Assembly (NCBI RefSeq): GCF_014645835.1
Contig: NZ_BMMM01000006.1
Coordinates: forward strand, 419,217 to 483,216
Direction of reading: 5' to 3'
Source of the DNA: Streptomyces albiflavescens
Lineage (GTDB): Bacteria > Actinomycetota > Actinomycetes > Streptomycetales > Streptomycetaceae
Length of the DNA stretch: 64,000 nt
The notes beneath the pieces are model-generated. The model was given only the letters and a program-made list of their open reading frames with translations. It ran no database searches and was not told the origin of the DNA. Position numbers and translations under genes: made by a program. This document shows, piece after piece, positions 41,535 to 49,746 of this stretch (position 1 is its first letter; each line of letters starts with the position of its first letter).

Positions 41535-42584
41535 GTGGCGTCCAACCGGCCTGCCCAGCAAACCTCGTTCGCGCCCAACGACACACAGCCCTTCGGCTAC
41601 GCGTACGGCAACGACGAGGGTCCCTGGGAGGAGTGGAATCCCACTGAGGATTCCGTCCGTCCCGTCCGCGGCCGGCACCGCGTCGGCAAGCAGCGCGGCG
41701 GAGGACTCGCCCGCAGCTCCACGGTTCTCGGCGTAGGCGTCATCGCCGCCGTCGGCGCGGGCGGCATGGCCACCGCGGCGCCCGGCAAGCCGCCTGTGTC
41801 GATCTCGCTGCCCGACCTCTCTTCGGTCACCGAATCCGCCAAGGCACTGATATCCGACGGCAGTTCCACTACGCCGAAGGGCTCCGCCACCCCGCTCACC
41901 AGCGCCGGTCTGACCACCTCCGACTCGGCACAGGGCACCACCGACGCGGGTGAGGCACTGCGCGCCCGCATCATGCAGCAGGCCGAGTCGCAGCAGGACC
42001 AGGTCGACAGCGCGGCCCAGGACGCCGCCGAGACCGCCGCCGCGAAGCAGGCCGCCGCGATCGCCGCCAAGCAGCAGGACGACGCCGCGGCCAAGGCCGC
42101 GGCCGCCAAGAAGAAGGCGGAGGAGGAGGCCAAGGCGAAGGCCGAGGCGAAGGCCGAGGCGGAGCGCCTCGCCGAGCTTGCCAAGAGCTACTCGCTGCCC
42201 ACCTCCTCGTACACGCTGACCGGGCGCTTCGGCGACCCCGGCTCCATGTGGTCCTCCGGCTACCACACGGGCCTCGACTTCGCCGCGCCCACCGGGACGC
42301 TGATCAAGGCGATCCACGGCGGCACTGTCACGGAGGCGGGCTGGGCCGGCGCGTACGGCTACCGCACGGTCCTCACCCTCGACGACGGTACGGAGCTGTG
42401 GTTCTGCCACCAGTCGTCGATCAGCGTCAGCGTGGGCCAGAAGGTCACCACGGGTGACGTGATCGGGCGCGTGGGCGCGACGGGCAACGTCACCGGACCG
42501 CACCTGCACCTGGAGGTCCACCCCGGCGGCGGCGACGCGATCGACCCGATGGCGTGGCTGCGCAGCAAGGGCCTCACACCCTGA
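41535..42584 (+). CDS. M23-family peptidoglycan endopeptidase with coiled-coil
   Basis: 349 residues from GTG 41535, GGAAAGGAG upstream. The N-terminal 60 residues are cytoplasmic-looking and basic, followed by a hydrophobic export segment (SSTVLGVGVIAAVGAGGMATAA). Residues about 140-215 form an Ala/Lys/Glu coiled coil (QQAESQQDQVDSAAQ ... AKAKAEAKAEAERLAELA). The LytM/M23 domain (about 220-345) has HTGLDFAAPTGT (zinc His and Asp) and HLHLEVHPGGG (second HxH). It cleaves peptide cross-links of peptidoglycan in growth, branching or spore germination. The c-di-AMP riboswitch in its leader links it to osmotic and wall control. Confidence 0.93.
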   Translation: MASNRPAQQTSFAPNDTQPFGYAYGNDEGPWEEWNPTEDSVRPVRGRHRVGKQRGGGLARSSTVLGVGVIAAVGAGGMATAAPGKPPVSISLPDLSSVTESAKALISDGSSTTPKGSATPLTSAGLTTSDSAQGTTDAGEALRARIMQQAESQQDQVDSAAQDAAETAAAKQAAAIAAKQQDDAAAKAAAAKKKAEEEAKAKAEAKAEAERLAELAKSYSLPTSSYTLTGRFGDPGSMWSSGYHTGLDFAAPTGTLIKAIHGGTVTEAGWAGAYGYRTVLTLDDGTELWFCHQSSISVSVGQKVTTGDVIGRVGATGNVTGPHLHLEVHPGGGDAIDPMAWLRSKGLTP

Positions 42585-42744
42585 CACGTACGTTCACCTG
42601 ATACCCGGTGGTCCTGACGGCATCCCCCGACGTCAGGGCTGCCGGTCAGGCGTGTGCGGAGTCGCGCGCGGGGAGTCTTTCGTGCCATCGTCCGCGTAGT
42701 CGTGTGTGGAATACACCCATCCGGTAAGGGTGTTGAACTTGGGC

Positions 42745-43689
42745 ATGACTTCTCTGCGCAAACTCGGTTCCTCCGACCTCGAGGTCTTCCCGCTCTCCCT
42801 CGGTGGCAATGTGTTCGGCTGGACCGCCGACGAGGCCCAGTCCTTCGCCGTGCTCGACGCGTACGCGGCCGTCGGCGGCAACTTCGTGGACACGGCCGAC
42901 TCGTACTCGGCGTGGATCGAGGGCAACAAGGGCGGCGAGTCCGAGACCATCATCGGCAAGTGGCTCACGGCGCGCGGCAACCGCTCGGATGTCGTGGTCG
43001 CCACCAAGGTCAGCCAGCACCCCGAGTATCCGGGGCTGTCCGGCGTCAACATCAAGGCCGCGGCCGACGCGTCCCTGCGCCGTCTGGGCACCGACTACAT
43101 CGACCTCTACTACACGCACTTCGACAAGCCCGAGGTGCCGGTCGAGGAGATCATCGGTGCGCTCGACGAGCTGGTGAAGGCGGGCAAGGTGCGTCACATC
43201 GCCGCGTCCAACATCTCGCCCGAGCGGCTCCAGGAGTCCCTGGAGTTCTCCGACCGCGAGGGCCTCGCGCGGTACGTCGCCCTCCAGCCGCACTACAACC
43301 TCGTGTCGCGCGATACCTACGAGGGCGCGCTGCGGGACATCGCCTCTCGCTCCGGTCTGGCGGCCGTCCCCTACTTCGCCCTCGCCGCCGGTTTCCTCAC
43401 CGGTAAGTACCGGCCGGGGACGACGGTGGACTCGGCCCGGGCCCAGGGCGCGGCCAAGCACCTTGAGACGGAGCGGGGGCGTCGCGTGCTCGCCGCCCTC
43501 GACGAGGTCGCCCAGGCCCATGACGCCCCGGTCGCCACGGTCGCCCTCGCCTGGCTGGCCGCCCAGCCGACGGTCGTGGCGCCGATCGCTTCGGCGCGGA
43601 CGCCTGAGCAGCTGCCGGCGCTGCTGGGGGTGGCGGACCTCGTCCTGACGGACGGGGAGCTGGGGAAGCTGACGGAGGCGTCGGCGTAA
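42745..43689 (+). CDS. Aldo/keto reductase
   Basis: 314 residues. NADPH-dependent carbonyl reductase of the AKR superfamily (TIM barrel). Seen: LSLGGNVFGW near the start, FVDTADSYSAW with the catalytic Asp and Tyr, VVVATKV with the catalytic Lys, LYYTHFDKPE with the His, and the NADPH-binding end PIASARTPEQL. Small AKRs of this set often act on general aldehydes and ketones; the substrate cannot be specified. ATG 42745 is chosen because the alignment start MTSLRKLGSSDLEV is typical and the upstream residues are not. It is separated from the peptidase gene by 160 bases. Confidence 0.93.
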   Translation: MTSLRKLGSSDLEVFPLSLGGNVFGWTADEAQSFAVLDAYAAVGGNFVDTADSYSAWIEGNKGGESETIIGKWLTARGNRSDVVVATKVSQHPEYPGLSGVNIKAAADASLRRLGTDYIDLYYTHFDKPEVPVEEIIGALDELVKAGKVRHIAASNISPERLQESLEFSDREGLARYVALQPHYNLVSRDTYEGALRDIASRSGLAAVPYFALAAGFLTGKYRPGTTVDSARAQGAAKHLETERGRRVLAALDEVAQAHDAPVATVALAWLAAQPTVVAPIASARTPEQLPALLGVADLVLTDGELGKLTEASA

Positions 43690-43760
43690 CCGGGTGGTTT
43701 TTCGCCCCCTCCGCCCCTGCCCGTCCCGTACCGGCCTTCGGCTGCGCGTGGGTGGGGGCG
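43690..43760. repeat. Dispersed Streptomyces intergenic repeat, copy 2
   Basis: The reverse complement contains GGTACGGGACGGGCAGGGGC followed by GGAGGGGGCGAAAAA, matching copies at 6354-6440, 52540-52610 and 62990-63105. It lies between two convergent genes and may act as terminator. Confidence 0.6.
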
Positions 43761-43775
43761 GAGGGAGCGAAGGAA

Positions 43776-45104
43776 CTACGAGCGGTACGGGTTGTACGCG
43801 GGATAGGGGGTGGCCGCGGGCCCGTACGTGTGGCTGTACGTGTACGCGTAGCCGTGGGCGGGCCACGGCGGGGGCACCGGGACCACCGGAGCCGTCGCCC
43901 GGGCCGCGTAGGACAGGGCCGGGCGGGCCACCTCCCGGCGGCGCCACAGCTCATCGAGCAACTCCCGCTCGCGCACGACGAAGTCGGCCCCTGCGCGCCC
44001 CCGCCGCCCCCGATGCCGTAGAAACGCCAGCGAGGTCGCGTACGCCTCGTACTCCGCGACCGAGCGAGCTGCGGCCTTCCCGAAGTGGTGCCCGGCCCAC
44101 TCGCGGGCGAGCCGCCGCGCCCGCATCGAGCCGAGCACATACGGCTCGGGCGCGGTCAGCCACCCGGCGACGGCGTACGCGGGCAGTTCCTCGCGCACGG
44201 TGCGCAGCTCACGCTGTCGCGTCCAGATGGTCAGCCAGGTCAGCAGCCCGAACGCGGGCACCATGAACCCGGCGTACACCGCGAAGAACCCGTAGTCCCC
44301 GAAGCTCGACGAGCTGTTCCAGGCGGAGTGCATGCCCATGGCGAGCAGCAGTCCGGTGAGGGGGAGCAGGACGCGCCGCAGATGCCGGCGTTCGGCGGAC
44401 AGGGCCGCGATGCCGAAGCCGATGCCGGTCAGCACGGTGAACAGAGGGTGCGCGAAGGGCGACATCACCACGCGGACGAAGAAGGTCGCGGCGGTGACGG
44501 AGGCCAGCCCGCGCTCGCCGCTGAGCTGGTCGGTGCCGAAGGCGGTGCCGAGGTAGAGGATGTTCTCGGTGAACGCGAAGCCGGTGGCGGTGACCCCGGC
44601 TATGACGACCCCGTCGACGATCCCGGTGAAGTCCCGTCTGCGGAAGAGGAAGACCAGCAGCACGGCCGCCGCCTTCGCGGACTCCTCGACGATGGGCGCT
44701 ATGACGGTCGCGCCGAGGGTGTCGGCACTGGAGGGATCCGCGGTCGCGGTCGCTATCCATCTGGTCGCGAAGCTGTTGGCGACGATCGCGATGAGCGCGG
44801 CCGCGCAGGCGCCCCAGGCGAAGGAGAAGAGGAGGTTTCGCCAGGGCCCGGGCTCGACCCGGTCCAGCCACCGGAAGGCGGCTATCAGGAGCGGCACGGG
44901 GAACACGGCGAGGCCGAGGCCGACCAGAAAGCCCTCGGTGCCGGTCTGTTCGCGGACGAGGGCCAGGATCACGAGCCCGGAGATCGCGAGCAACGCGATC
45001 AGCGCGCCGTACCGCACCCATTTCCGCTGCCACCAGTGTGGGTGCCGCAGCGCACCGCCGGCGGGACCGCTGGGGTGCGTCGGGTACGGGGGAAAGGTGG
45101 CCAC
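43776..45104 (-). CDS. PrsW-family intramembrane metalloprotease
   Basis: 442 residues with about nine hydrophobic segments (residues 30-320) and a cytoplasmic C-terminal tail rich in Tyr and Pro. The family motifs are in order: IVEESAKAAAV (EExxK-type, putative zinc site), GFAFTENILY (FxxxEN), MSPFAHPLFTVLTG (His) and AMGMHSAWNSS (H...W). PrsW proteins cleave anti-sigma factors or regulate wall sensing in firmicutes and are common in actinobacteria; the target here is unknown. The ECF-type sigma with a membrane-tethered tail 11 kb away is only a possible substrate. A short gap separates it from trmB. Confidence 0.92.
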   Translation of the reverse strand: MATFPPYPTHPSGPAGGALRHPHWWQRKWVRYGALIALLAISGLVILALVREQTGTEGFLVGLGLAVFPVPLLIAAFRWLDRVEPGPWRNLLFSFAWGACAAALIAIVANSFATRWIATATADPSSADTLGATVIAPIVEESAKAAAVLLVFLFRRRDFTGIVDGVVIAGVTATGFAFTENILYLGTAFGTDQLSGERGLASVTAATFFVRVVMSPFAHPLFTVLTGIGFGIAALSAERRHLRRVLLPLTGLLLAMGMHSAWNSSSSFGDYGFFAVYAGFMVPAFGLLTWLTIWTRQRELRTVREELPAYAVAGWLTAPEPYVLGSMRARRLAREWAGHHFGKAAARSVAEYEAYATSLAFLRHRGRRGRAGADFVVRERELLDELWRRREVARPALSYAARATAPVVPVPPPWPAHGYAYTYSHTYGPAATPYPAYNPYRS

Positions 45105-45237
45105 GGCATCGACCCTAACGAGGGAGGGGCGCAGCCCGCGACGGTGCCTGGTGCCGCCCCGGGGGTTCCGGAGAGACGTCCGAGAGACGCCCGCGGGGCT
45201 TCAGCGGGCTTCAGCCGTCGACGGATTGCGGGTCCGG

Positions 45238-46086
45238 TTACTGGTCCGGTTGCTGGTCCGGGTGGTCTACGGGGTGCTGTACGCGCCGGAACAGAAGGTC
45301 GTTCACCACATGACCCTTGTCCAGTCCCTGGCCCTCGAAACGGGTCAGCGGCCGGAAGTCCGGACGTGGCGCGTAACCGCCGTCGGGCTGGGTGTTCTCG
45401 AAGTCGGGGTGCGCGGTCAGCACTTCGAGCATCTGTTCGGCATATGGCTCCCAGTCGGTCGCGCAGTGCACCAGGGCGCCCGGCTTGAGGCGGGTCGCGA
45501 CGAGGCTGAGGAACTCCGGCTGGATCAGCCTCCGCTTGTGATGGCGCTTCTTGGGCCAGGGATCCGGGAAGTACACGCGCAGGCCGCTCAGCGACTCCGG
45601 CTGGAGCATCTCCCTGAGCAGGATGATCGCGTCGCCGTTGCCGACCCGGATGTTGGACAGACCGTTCCGGTCCGCGAGATTGAGCAGGTTGCCCTGTCCC
45701 GGGGTGTGCACATCCACGGCGAGGATGCCGGTCTCCGGGGCCTCGGCCGCCATCTGTGCGGTGGCCTCACCCATCCCGAACCCGATCTCGAGCACGACGG
45801 GCAGGTCGCTTCCGAACAGCTCCGCCAGGTCGATCCTGCGCTGCCCGTCGATGTCCAGCCCCCACTTGGGCCACAGCCGCTGCAGCGCGTCCGCCTGTCC
45901 GGTGGTCACCCGGCTTCGCCGCGGTTGGAAACTCCGGATCCGCCGCTCGAAGTGCGACCCGGCGGGGTCGGCCTTCGGTCCGTCGGGGAACCGGGGCTCC
46001 CCCTTGGCGCGGGTGTGACGCAGCGAGCCGCCGGTGGGTGGGACGGGCTGCGGCTCTTCGGGGGAGGTGAAGGAGGACTCAGACAC
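45238..46086 (-). CDS. trmB: tRNA (guanine-N7)-methyltransferase
   Basis: 282 residues from GTG 46086. It transfers methyl from SAM to G46 in the variable loop of tRNAs. The SAM-binding motif is VVLEIGFGMGEATAQMA; ILAVDVHTPG is motif II; the family signature is VYFPDPWPKKRHHKRRL; and TDWEPYAEQMLEVL is the C-terminal part. An N-terminal Pro/Ser-rich extension of about 60 residues is usual in Streptomyces. Its start is 37 bases beyond the end of lhgO on the same strand. Confidence 0.95.
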   Translation of the reverse strand: MSESSFTSPEEPQPVPPTGGSLRHTRAKGEPRFPDGPKADPAGSHFERRIRSFQPRRSRVTTGQADALQRLWPKWGLDIDGQRRIDLAELFGSDLPVVLEIGFGMGEATAQMAAEAPETGILAVDVHTPGQGNLLNLADRNGLSNIRVGNGDAIILLREMLQPESLSGLRVYFPDPWPKKRHHKRRLIQPEFLSLVATRLKPGALVHCATDWEPYAEQMLEVLTAHPDFENTQPDGGYAPRPDFRPLTRFEGQGLDKGHVVNDLLFRRVQHPVDHPDQQPDQ

Positions 46087-46123
46087 AGTGGGGTCGATTT
46101 TACGGCGAGGGCGGAAAAACTCC

Positions 46124-47329
46124 TCACGCCCCCGCCAGCGCACCCAGCGCCCTCCGGGCGACCTCTCTCCCGATCGGCAGCGAAGCCGTGGCGGCAGGCG
46201 ACGGCGCGTTCAGCACGTGCACGGTCCGGGGACCCTCCCGGATCAGGAAGTCGTCCACCAGCGTCCCGTCGCGCAGGACGGCCTGCGCACGGACGCCCGC
46301 CGCCGCGGGGACCAGATCGTCCGGCGTCACCGCGGGCAGCAGCCGCCGCACCGCATCCGTGAACGCCGGCTTCGACAGCGACCGCCGCAGCTCCCCCGCC
46401 CCGTACCGCCAGTGCCTCCGAGCGATCCGCCAGGCCCCGGGCCACGCCAGGGTCGCCCCCAGCTCACGAGGCCGGACGACACCCCAGCCGTACCCCTCCC
46501 GGGCGAGCGCGGGCACCGCGTTCGGCCCGATGTGGACACCGCCGTCGATCCCCCGGGTGAGATGCACCCCGAGGAAGGGGAAGGCGGGGTCCGGCACGGG
46601 ATAGACCAGCCCGTGCACCAGCTCGGGCCGCGCCAGCGTGTAGTACTCGCCCCTGAAGGGGACGATCCGCATTTCCGGATCGTCCCCCGCGAGCCGCGCG
46701 AGCTCGTCGCAGTGCAGCCCCGCGCAATTGACCAGCACGCGCCCGCGGACCACCGCCCCGTCGGCGGTGAGCACGGCGGCGCCGCGCCCGGGCCGCCGGT
46801 CGACGCGGACGACATCGGCCCCGTACCGGATCTCGGCCCCGGAGGACTCCCCGAGCTGCCGGGCCACCGCGACGAAGTCGCAGATCCCCGTCGTGCCGAC
46901 ATGGATGGCGGCGAGCCCGCGCACCTCCGGCTCGTACTCCGCGATCTGGGCCGGACCCAGCTCTCGTACCGGAATGCCGTTCTCCCGGCCGCGCTGGACC
47001 AGGCCGTGCAGCCGGGGCAGCTCCGCCTTGTCCGTGGCGACGATCAGTTTGCCGGTGACGGCGTGCGCGATGCCGTACTCCGCGCAGAACTTGACCATCT
47101 CGGCGGCGCCCCGCACCGCGTACCGCGCCTTGAGGGAGCCCGGGCGGTAGTAGATCCCGCTGTGGATCACCCCGCTGTTCCGCCCCGTCTGGTGCCGGGC
47201 GGGCCCCTGCTCCTTCTCCAGCACCGTCACCCGCGTGCCCGGCGCCGCGCGCGTGATCGCATACGCCGTCGACAGGCCGACGATGCCGCCGCCGATCACC
47301 AGCACATCGCAGTCGTAGACGATCCGCAC
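46124..47329 (-). CDS. lhgO: L-2-hydroxyglutarate oxidase
   Basis: 401 residues. FAD-dependent oxidoreductase of the DAO superfamily. FAD motif DVLVIGGGIVGLSTAYAI near residue 8, VLEKEQGPARHQTGRNSGVIHSG (the LhgO/HTGRNSGV motif binding FAD), VLVNCAGLHCDELA, FRGEYYTL and FLGVHLTRGIDGGVHIGPNA. LhgO converts L-2-hydroxyglutarate to 2-oxoglutarate and passes electrons to the membrane. The GTG at 47329 is selected for its GGGAGG at 9-base spacing; GTG at 47338 is possible. It lies upstream of trmB on the same strand. Confidence 0.93.
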   Translation of the reverse strand: MRIVYDCDVLVIGGGIVGLSTAYAITRAAPGTRVTVLEKEQGPARHQTGRNSGVIHSGIYYRPGSLKARYAVRGAAEMVKFCAEYGIAHAVTGKLIVATDKAELPRLHGLVQRGRENGIPVRELGPAQIAEYEPEVRGLAAIHVGTTGICDFVAVARQLGESSGAEIRYGADVVRVDRRPGRGAAVLTADGAVVRGRVLVNCAGLHCDELARLAGDDPEMRIVPFRGEYYTLARPELVHGLVYPVPDPAFPFLGVHLTRGIDGGVHIGPNAVPALAREGYGWGVVRPRELGATLAWPGAWRIARRHWRYGAGELRRSLSKPAFTDAVRRLLPAVTPDDLVPAAAGVRAQAVLRDGTLVDDFLIREGPRTVHVLNAPSPAATASLPIGREVARRALGALAGA

Positions 47330-47540
47330 CTGCTCCACCTCCCGACTTCGATAGTGCACTGCGCCACTGACAATGCCCTCAAACCCCAGGAGGCCGTCGG
47401 CGCGTCGAAGCGGCCGTCAGGGGCACGGGGCACCGACCTCACGCGGCTCCGCCGCGTGGGCGCGACCAGCCACGGATCACCCGCACCCCGATGCGGCGCC
47501 GGCCAGGCAGACGCTCCGGGATCGGCACGTGGCGGAGCGC

Positions 47541-48965
47541 CTACGCGGGAGCCATCAGCAGCGGTCGTGCGCGCTCACGCAGTTCGACCACGCGCGGTTC
47601 GTCGCCGTACGGCTCCAGCCGGTGCAGGAGATCCTTCACGTACTCGGTGGTGCGTGCGGAGGAGATGCGTCCCGCGACCTCCACCGCCCGTACGCCCTGC
47701 TCGCACGCCGCGTCGAGGTTGCCCGACTCCAGCTCGGCGACCGCCGACACCACCAGACGCAGCCCGTGCGAGCGTACGAACTCCTCCGTCGGCTTCGACA
47801 GCGCCTGCTCGGTGAAGCGGCGCACCTGACGTGGTGCCTTCAGGTCGCGGTAGCACTCGGCCGCGTCGGCGGCGAAGCGGTCGTACGAGTAGAAGCCGAG
47901 CCAGGACGGGTCGTTGTCGCCGTCGCGGGCCCGCTCCAGCCAGCCCTCGGCGGCCCGCAGGGCGGCGCTGGCCGCCTGGGCGTCACCGGCGCGCGCGTGC
48001 GCGCGTGCCTCGACGAGGCGGAAGAAGCTCATGGTGCGGGCTGTCGCCAGTCCTCGGTTGCGCTCCAGGGCGGCCTGGGCAAGGTCGACGCCCTCGTCGC
48101 CGAAGCCGCGGTAGGTCGCCTGGAGGGACATGGAGGCGAGTACGTAGCCCCCCAGAGGCACGTCGGCGGCCGCCCGGGCCAGCCGCAGCGCCTGGATGTA
48201 GTAGCGCTGGGCCGCCTCCTGCTGGCCGGTGTCGAAGGCCATCCACCCGGCGAGGCGGGTGAGCTCGGCGCTCGCTCCGAAGAGGGCTCTGCCTACCTCG
48301 TCCGAGTACGAGCCGAGCAGCAGCGGTGCCGCCTCCACCCTCAAGCACTCGGGCACCATGGAAGAACGCCAGTCGCCGCCTCCGTACTTGGAGTCCCAGC
48401 GCCTGGCGTCCTCGGCTGCCTCGCGGAGCTTCTGCACATCGCTGTGGCCGACTTTCAGCGGTGCTCCGGAGCCCTCACCGGGGCTCACCTCGCGCGCCAC
48501 CGAGCTGTCGGCCGGGGTTATCAGCCACCGTGACGCGGGAGTTGCGTATGCGCTCACTGCGAACGATCCCGCCAGCGACTGCCAGATGCCGCCGCCGCCG
48601 GCCCGGCGCCCGGCGAGGTCGAGGCGGTACAGCTCGGTCGCCGACCGCACCGCCTGTCCGACGTCACGGGGGAAGGCGAGGCCCACTTCCGGTGCGGGAT
48701 CCGCGTCCGCCAGGCCGATCTCGTGGAGCGGCACGGGGCGGCCGAGCTTCTGGCCGATCGCGGCCGCGATGAGGTGCGGCGCCGCACCTTGCGGCACCAT
48801 TCCCTTCGACACCCAGCGCGCCACCGACGTCTTGTCGTAGCGAAGAGTCAACCCGCGTTGAGCGCCAAGGTCGTTGACGCGTCGCGCGAGTCCTGCGTTG
48901 CTGATTCCCGCGAGGGCGAGAACGGCGCCGAGCTTTTCGTTCGGCCCGCGTTGCTCCCTGGACAT
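47541..48965 (-). CDS. HTH-TPR regulator, sporulation-associated (NsdA-like architecture)
   Basis: 474 residues, GAGGGGTGGCG before ATG 48965. The N-terminus is an HTH (LGAVLALAGISNAGLARRVN ... YDKTSVARWVSKGMVPQG), with the later part (about 230-474) rich in TPR-like helices (ELTRLAGWMAFDTGQQEAAQRYYIQAL, LARAAADVPLGGYVLASMSLQATY, AHARAGDAQAASAALRAAEGWL). Streptomyces proteins of this kind (NsdA and relatives) control differentiation and antibiotic production by binding targets or peptides through the TPR part. From memory, the gene next to SCO4115 in S. coelicolor is annotated sporulation-associated. It faces a symmetric operator-like site at 49085-49104. Confidence 0.85.
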   Translation of the reverse strand: MSREQRGPNEKLGAVLALAGISNAGLARRVNDLGAQRGLTLRYDKTSVARWVSKGMVPQGAAPHLIAAAIGQKLGRPVPLHEIGLADADPAPEVGLAFPRDVGQAVRSATELYRLDLAGRRAGGGGIWQSLAGSFAVSAYATPASRWLITPADSSVAREVSPGEGSGAPLKVGHSDVQKLREAAEDARRWDSKYGGGDWRSSMVPECLRVEAAPLLLGSYSDEVGRALFGASAELTRLAGWMAFDTGQQEAAQRYYIQALRLARAAADVPLGGYVLASMSLQATYRGFGDEGVDLAQAALERNRGLATARTMSFFRLVEARAHARAGDAQAASAALRAAEGWLERARDGDNDPSWLGFYSYDRFAADAAECYRDLKAPRQVRRFTEQALSKPTEEFVRSHGLRLVVSAVAELESGNLDAACEQGVRAVEVAGRISSARTTEYVKDLLHRLEPYGDEPRVVELRERARPLLMAPA

Positions 48966-49746
48966 GCGCCACCCCTCGACACAGACGGCTGCCGCGCTGG
49001 CATAACCACGCGGCATTCGTAAACCCAGCGTAGTTCGCCCAATCCCAAGCGTTAAGGGGCGTAGTTCTGGATGGCGGGATTGTGGTCCGTACGACAGTAC
49101 GGACGGTTGCGACGTGCTCCCACTGTGTGGCCGTGCGCCCGTCCGTGCGCTCTTCTCCGGCCATCGGGGGAGCGCTTCCATGGATCGTGCGTGGGTCGGC
49201 CCGCTGTACTGGATCCAGTGGGCTGGGGGACACCGCCGCCTCCATCCCCGCGGGCGGCGGACCGGTCCGGGAGGCGAACTCCGCCTCCCGGACTGTGCGT
49301 TGGCAGAGCGGTGCGCAAGGCCTGTACGGAGCGTGTGCACGCCTGTCCCTCCGTTGGGGATTTGGCCGAAAATCGATGGTGTCCCTCGGGGGCAATTAGG
49401 GCTCCTACCACGTCAGTTGAGGGCGCGTAGGGGGTTTTGGGGGAGCGTATCGGGGGCGCATTCGCGTCGGCCCGGGGCCGGTCGGGTGCCCGTCGATGGG
49501 GTGCTCGATGCCGCCCCGGGGGTCGGTCAGCGGGGTGCTCGACGCGACTCGGGGGCGGCTCTCCGGCGGACGCGGGTGGGGGAGTCGGCGGCCGTCCGTC
49601 GGCTTCAGAGCGGCGCGGGTGCCCACTTGGGGGCGCACTTCAGGGAGCGCAAGCCGCCGCAGGGGCCCTCTCGTGAGCTTCCTTCGTGGCAGCATGGTGC
49701 CCAGTTCGTGCGGTGCACTGGTTGTCCACAGCCTGTGGAGGCGGCG
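48966..49746. other. Gene-free region between divergent HTH-TPR and Asn-synthase-like genes
   Basis: About 780 bases. The left part holds the palindrome at 49085-49104 and promoter-like sequence for the leftward gene. The stretch 49430-49640 is G-rich with imperfect direct repeats of GGGGTGCTCGA followed by CCGCCCCGGGGG-like sequence. No reading frame has a ribosome site or consistent codon bias until the ATG at 49747. Confidence 0.6.
49085..49104. promoter_or_regulatory. Perfect 8-bp-arm inverted repeat upstream of the HTH-TPR gene
   Basis: GTCCGTAC-GACA-GTACGGAC at 49085-49104, a 20-base operator-like site with a 4-base centre, 120 bases before the leftward ATG at 48965. Confidence 0.55.
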
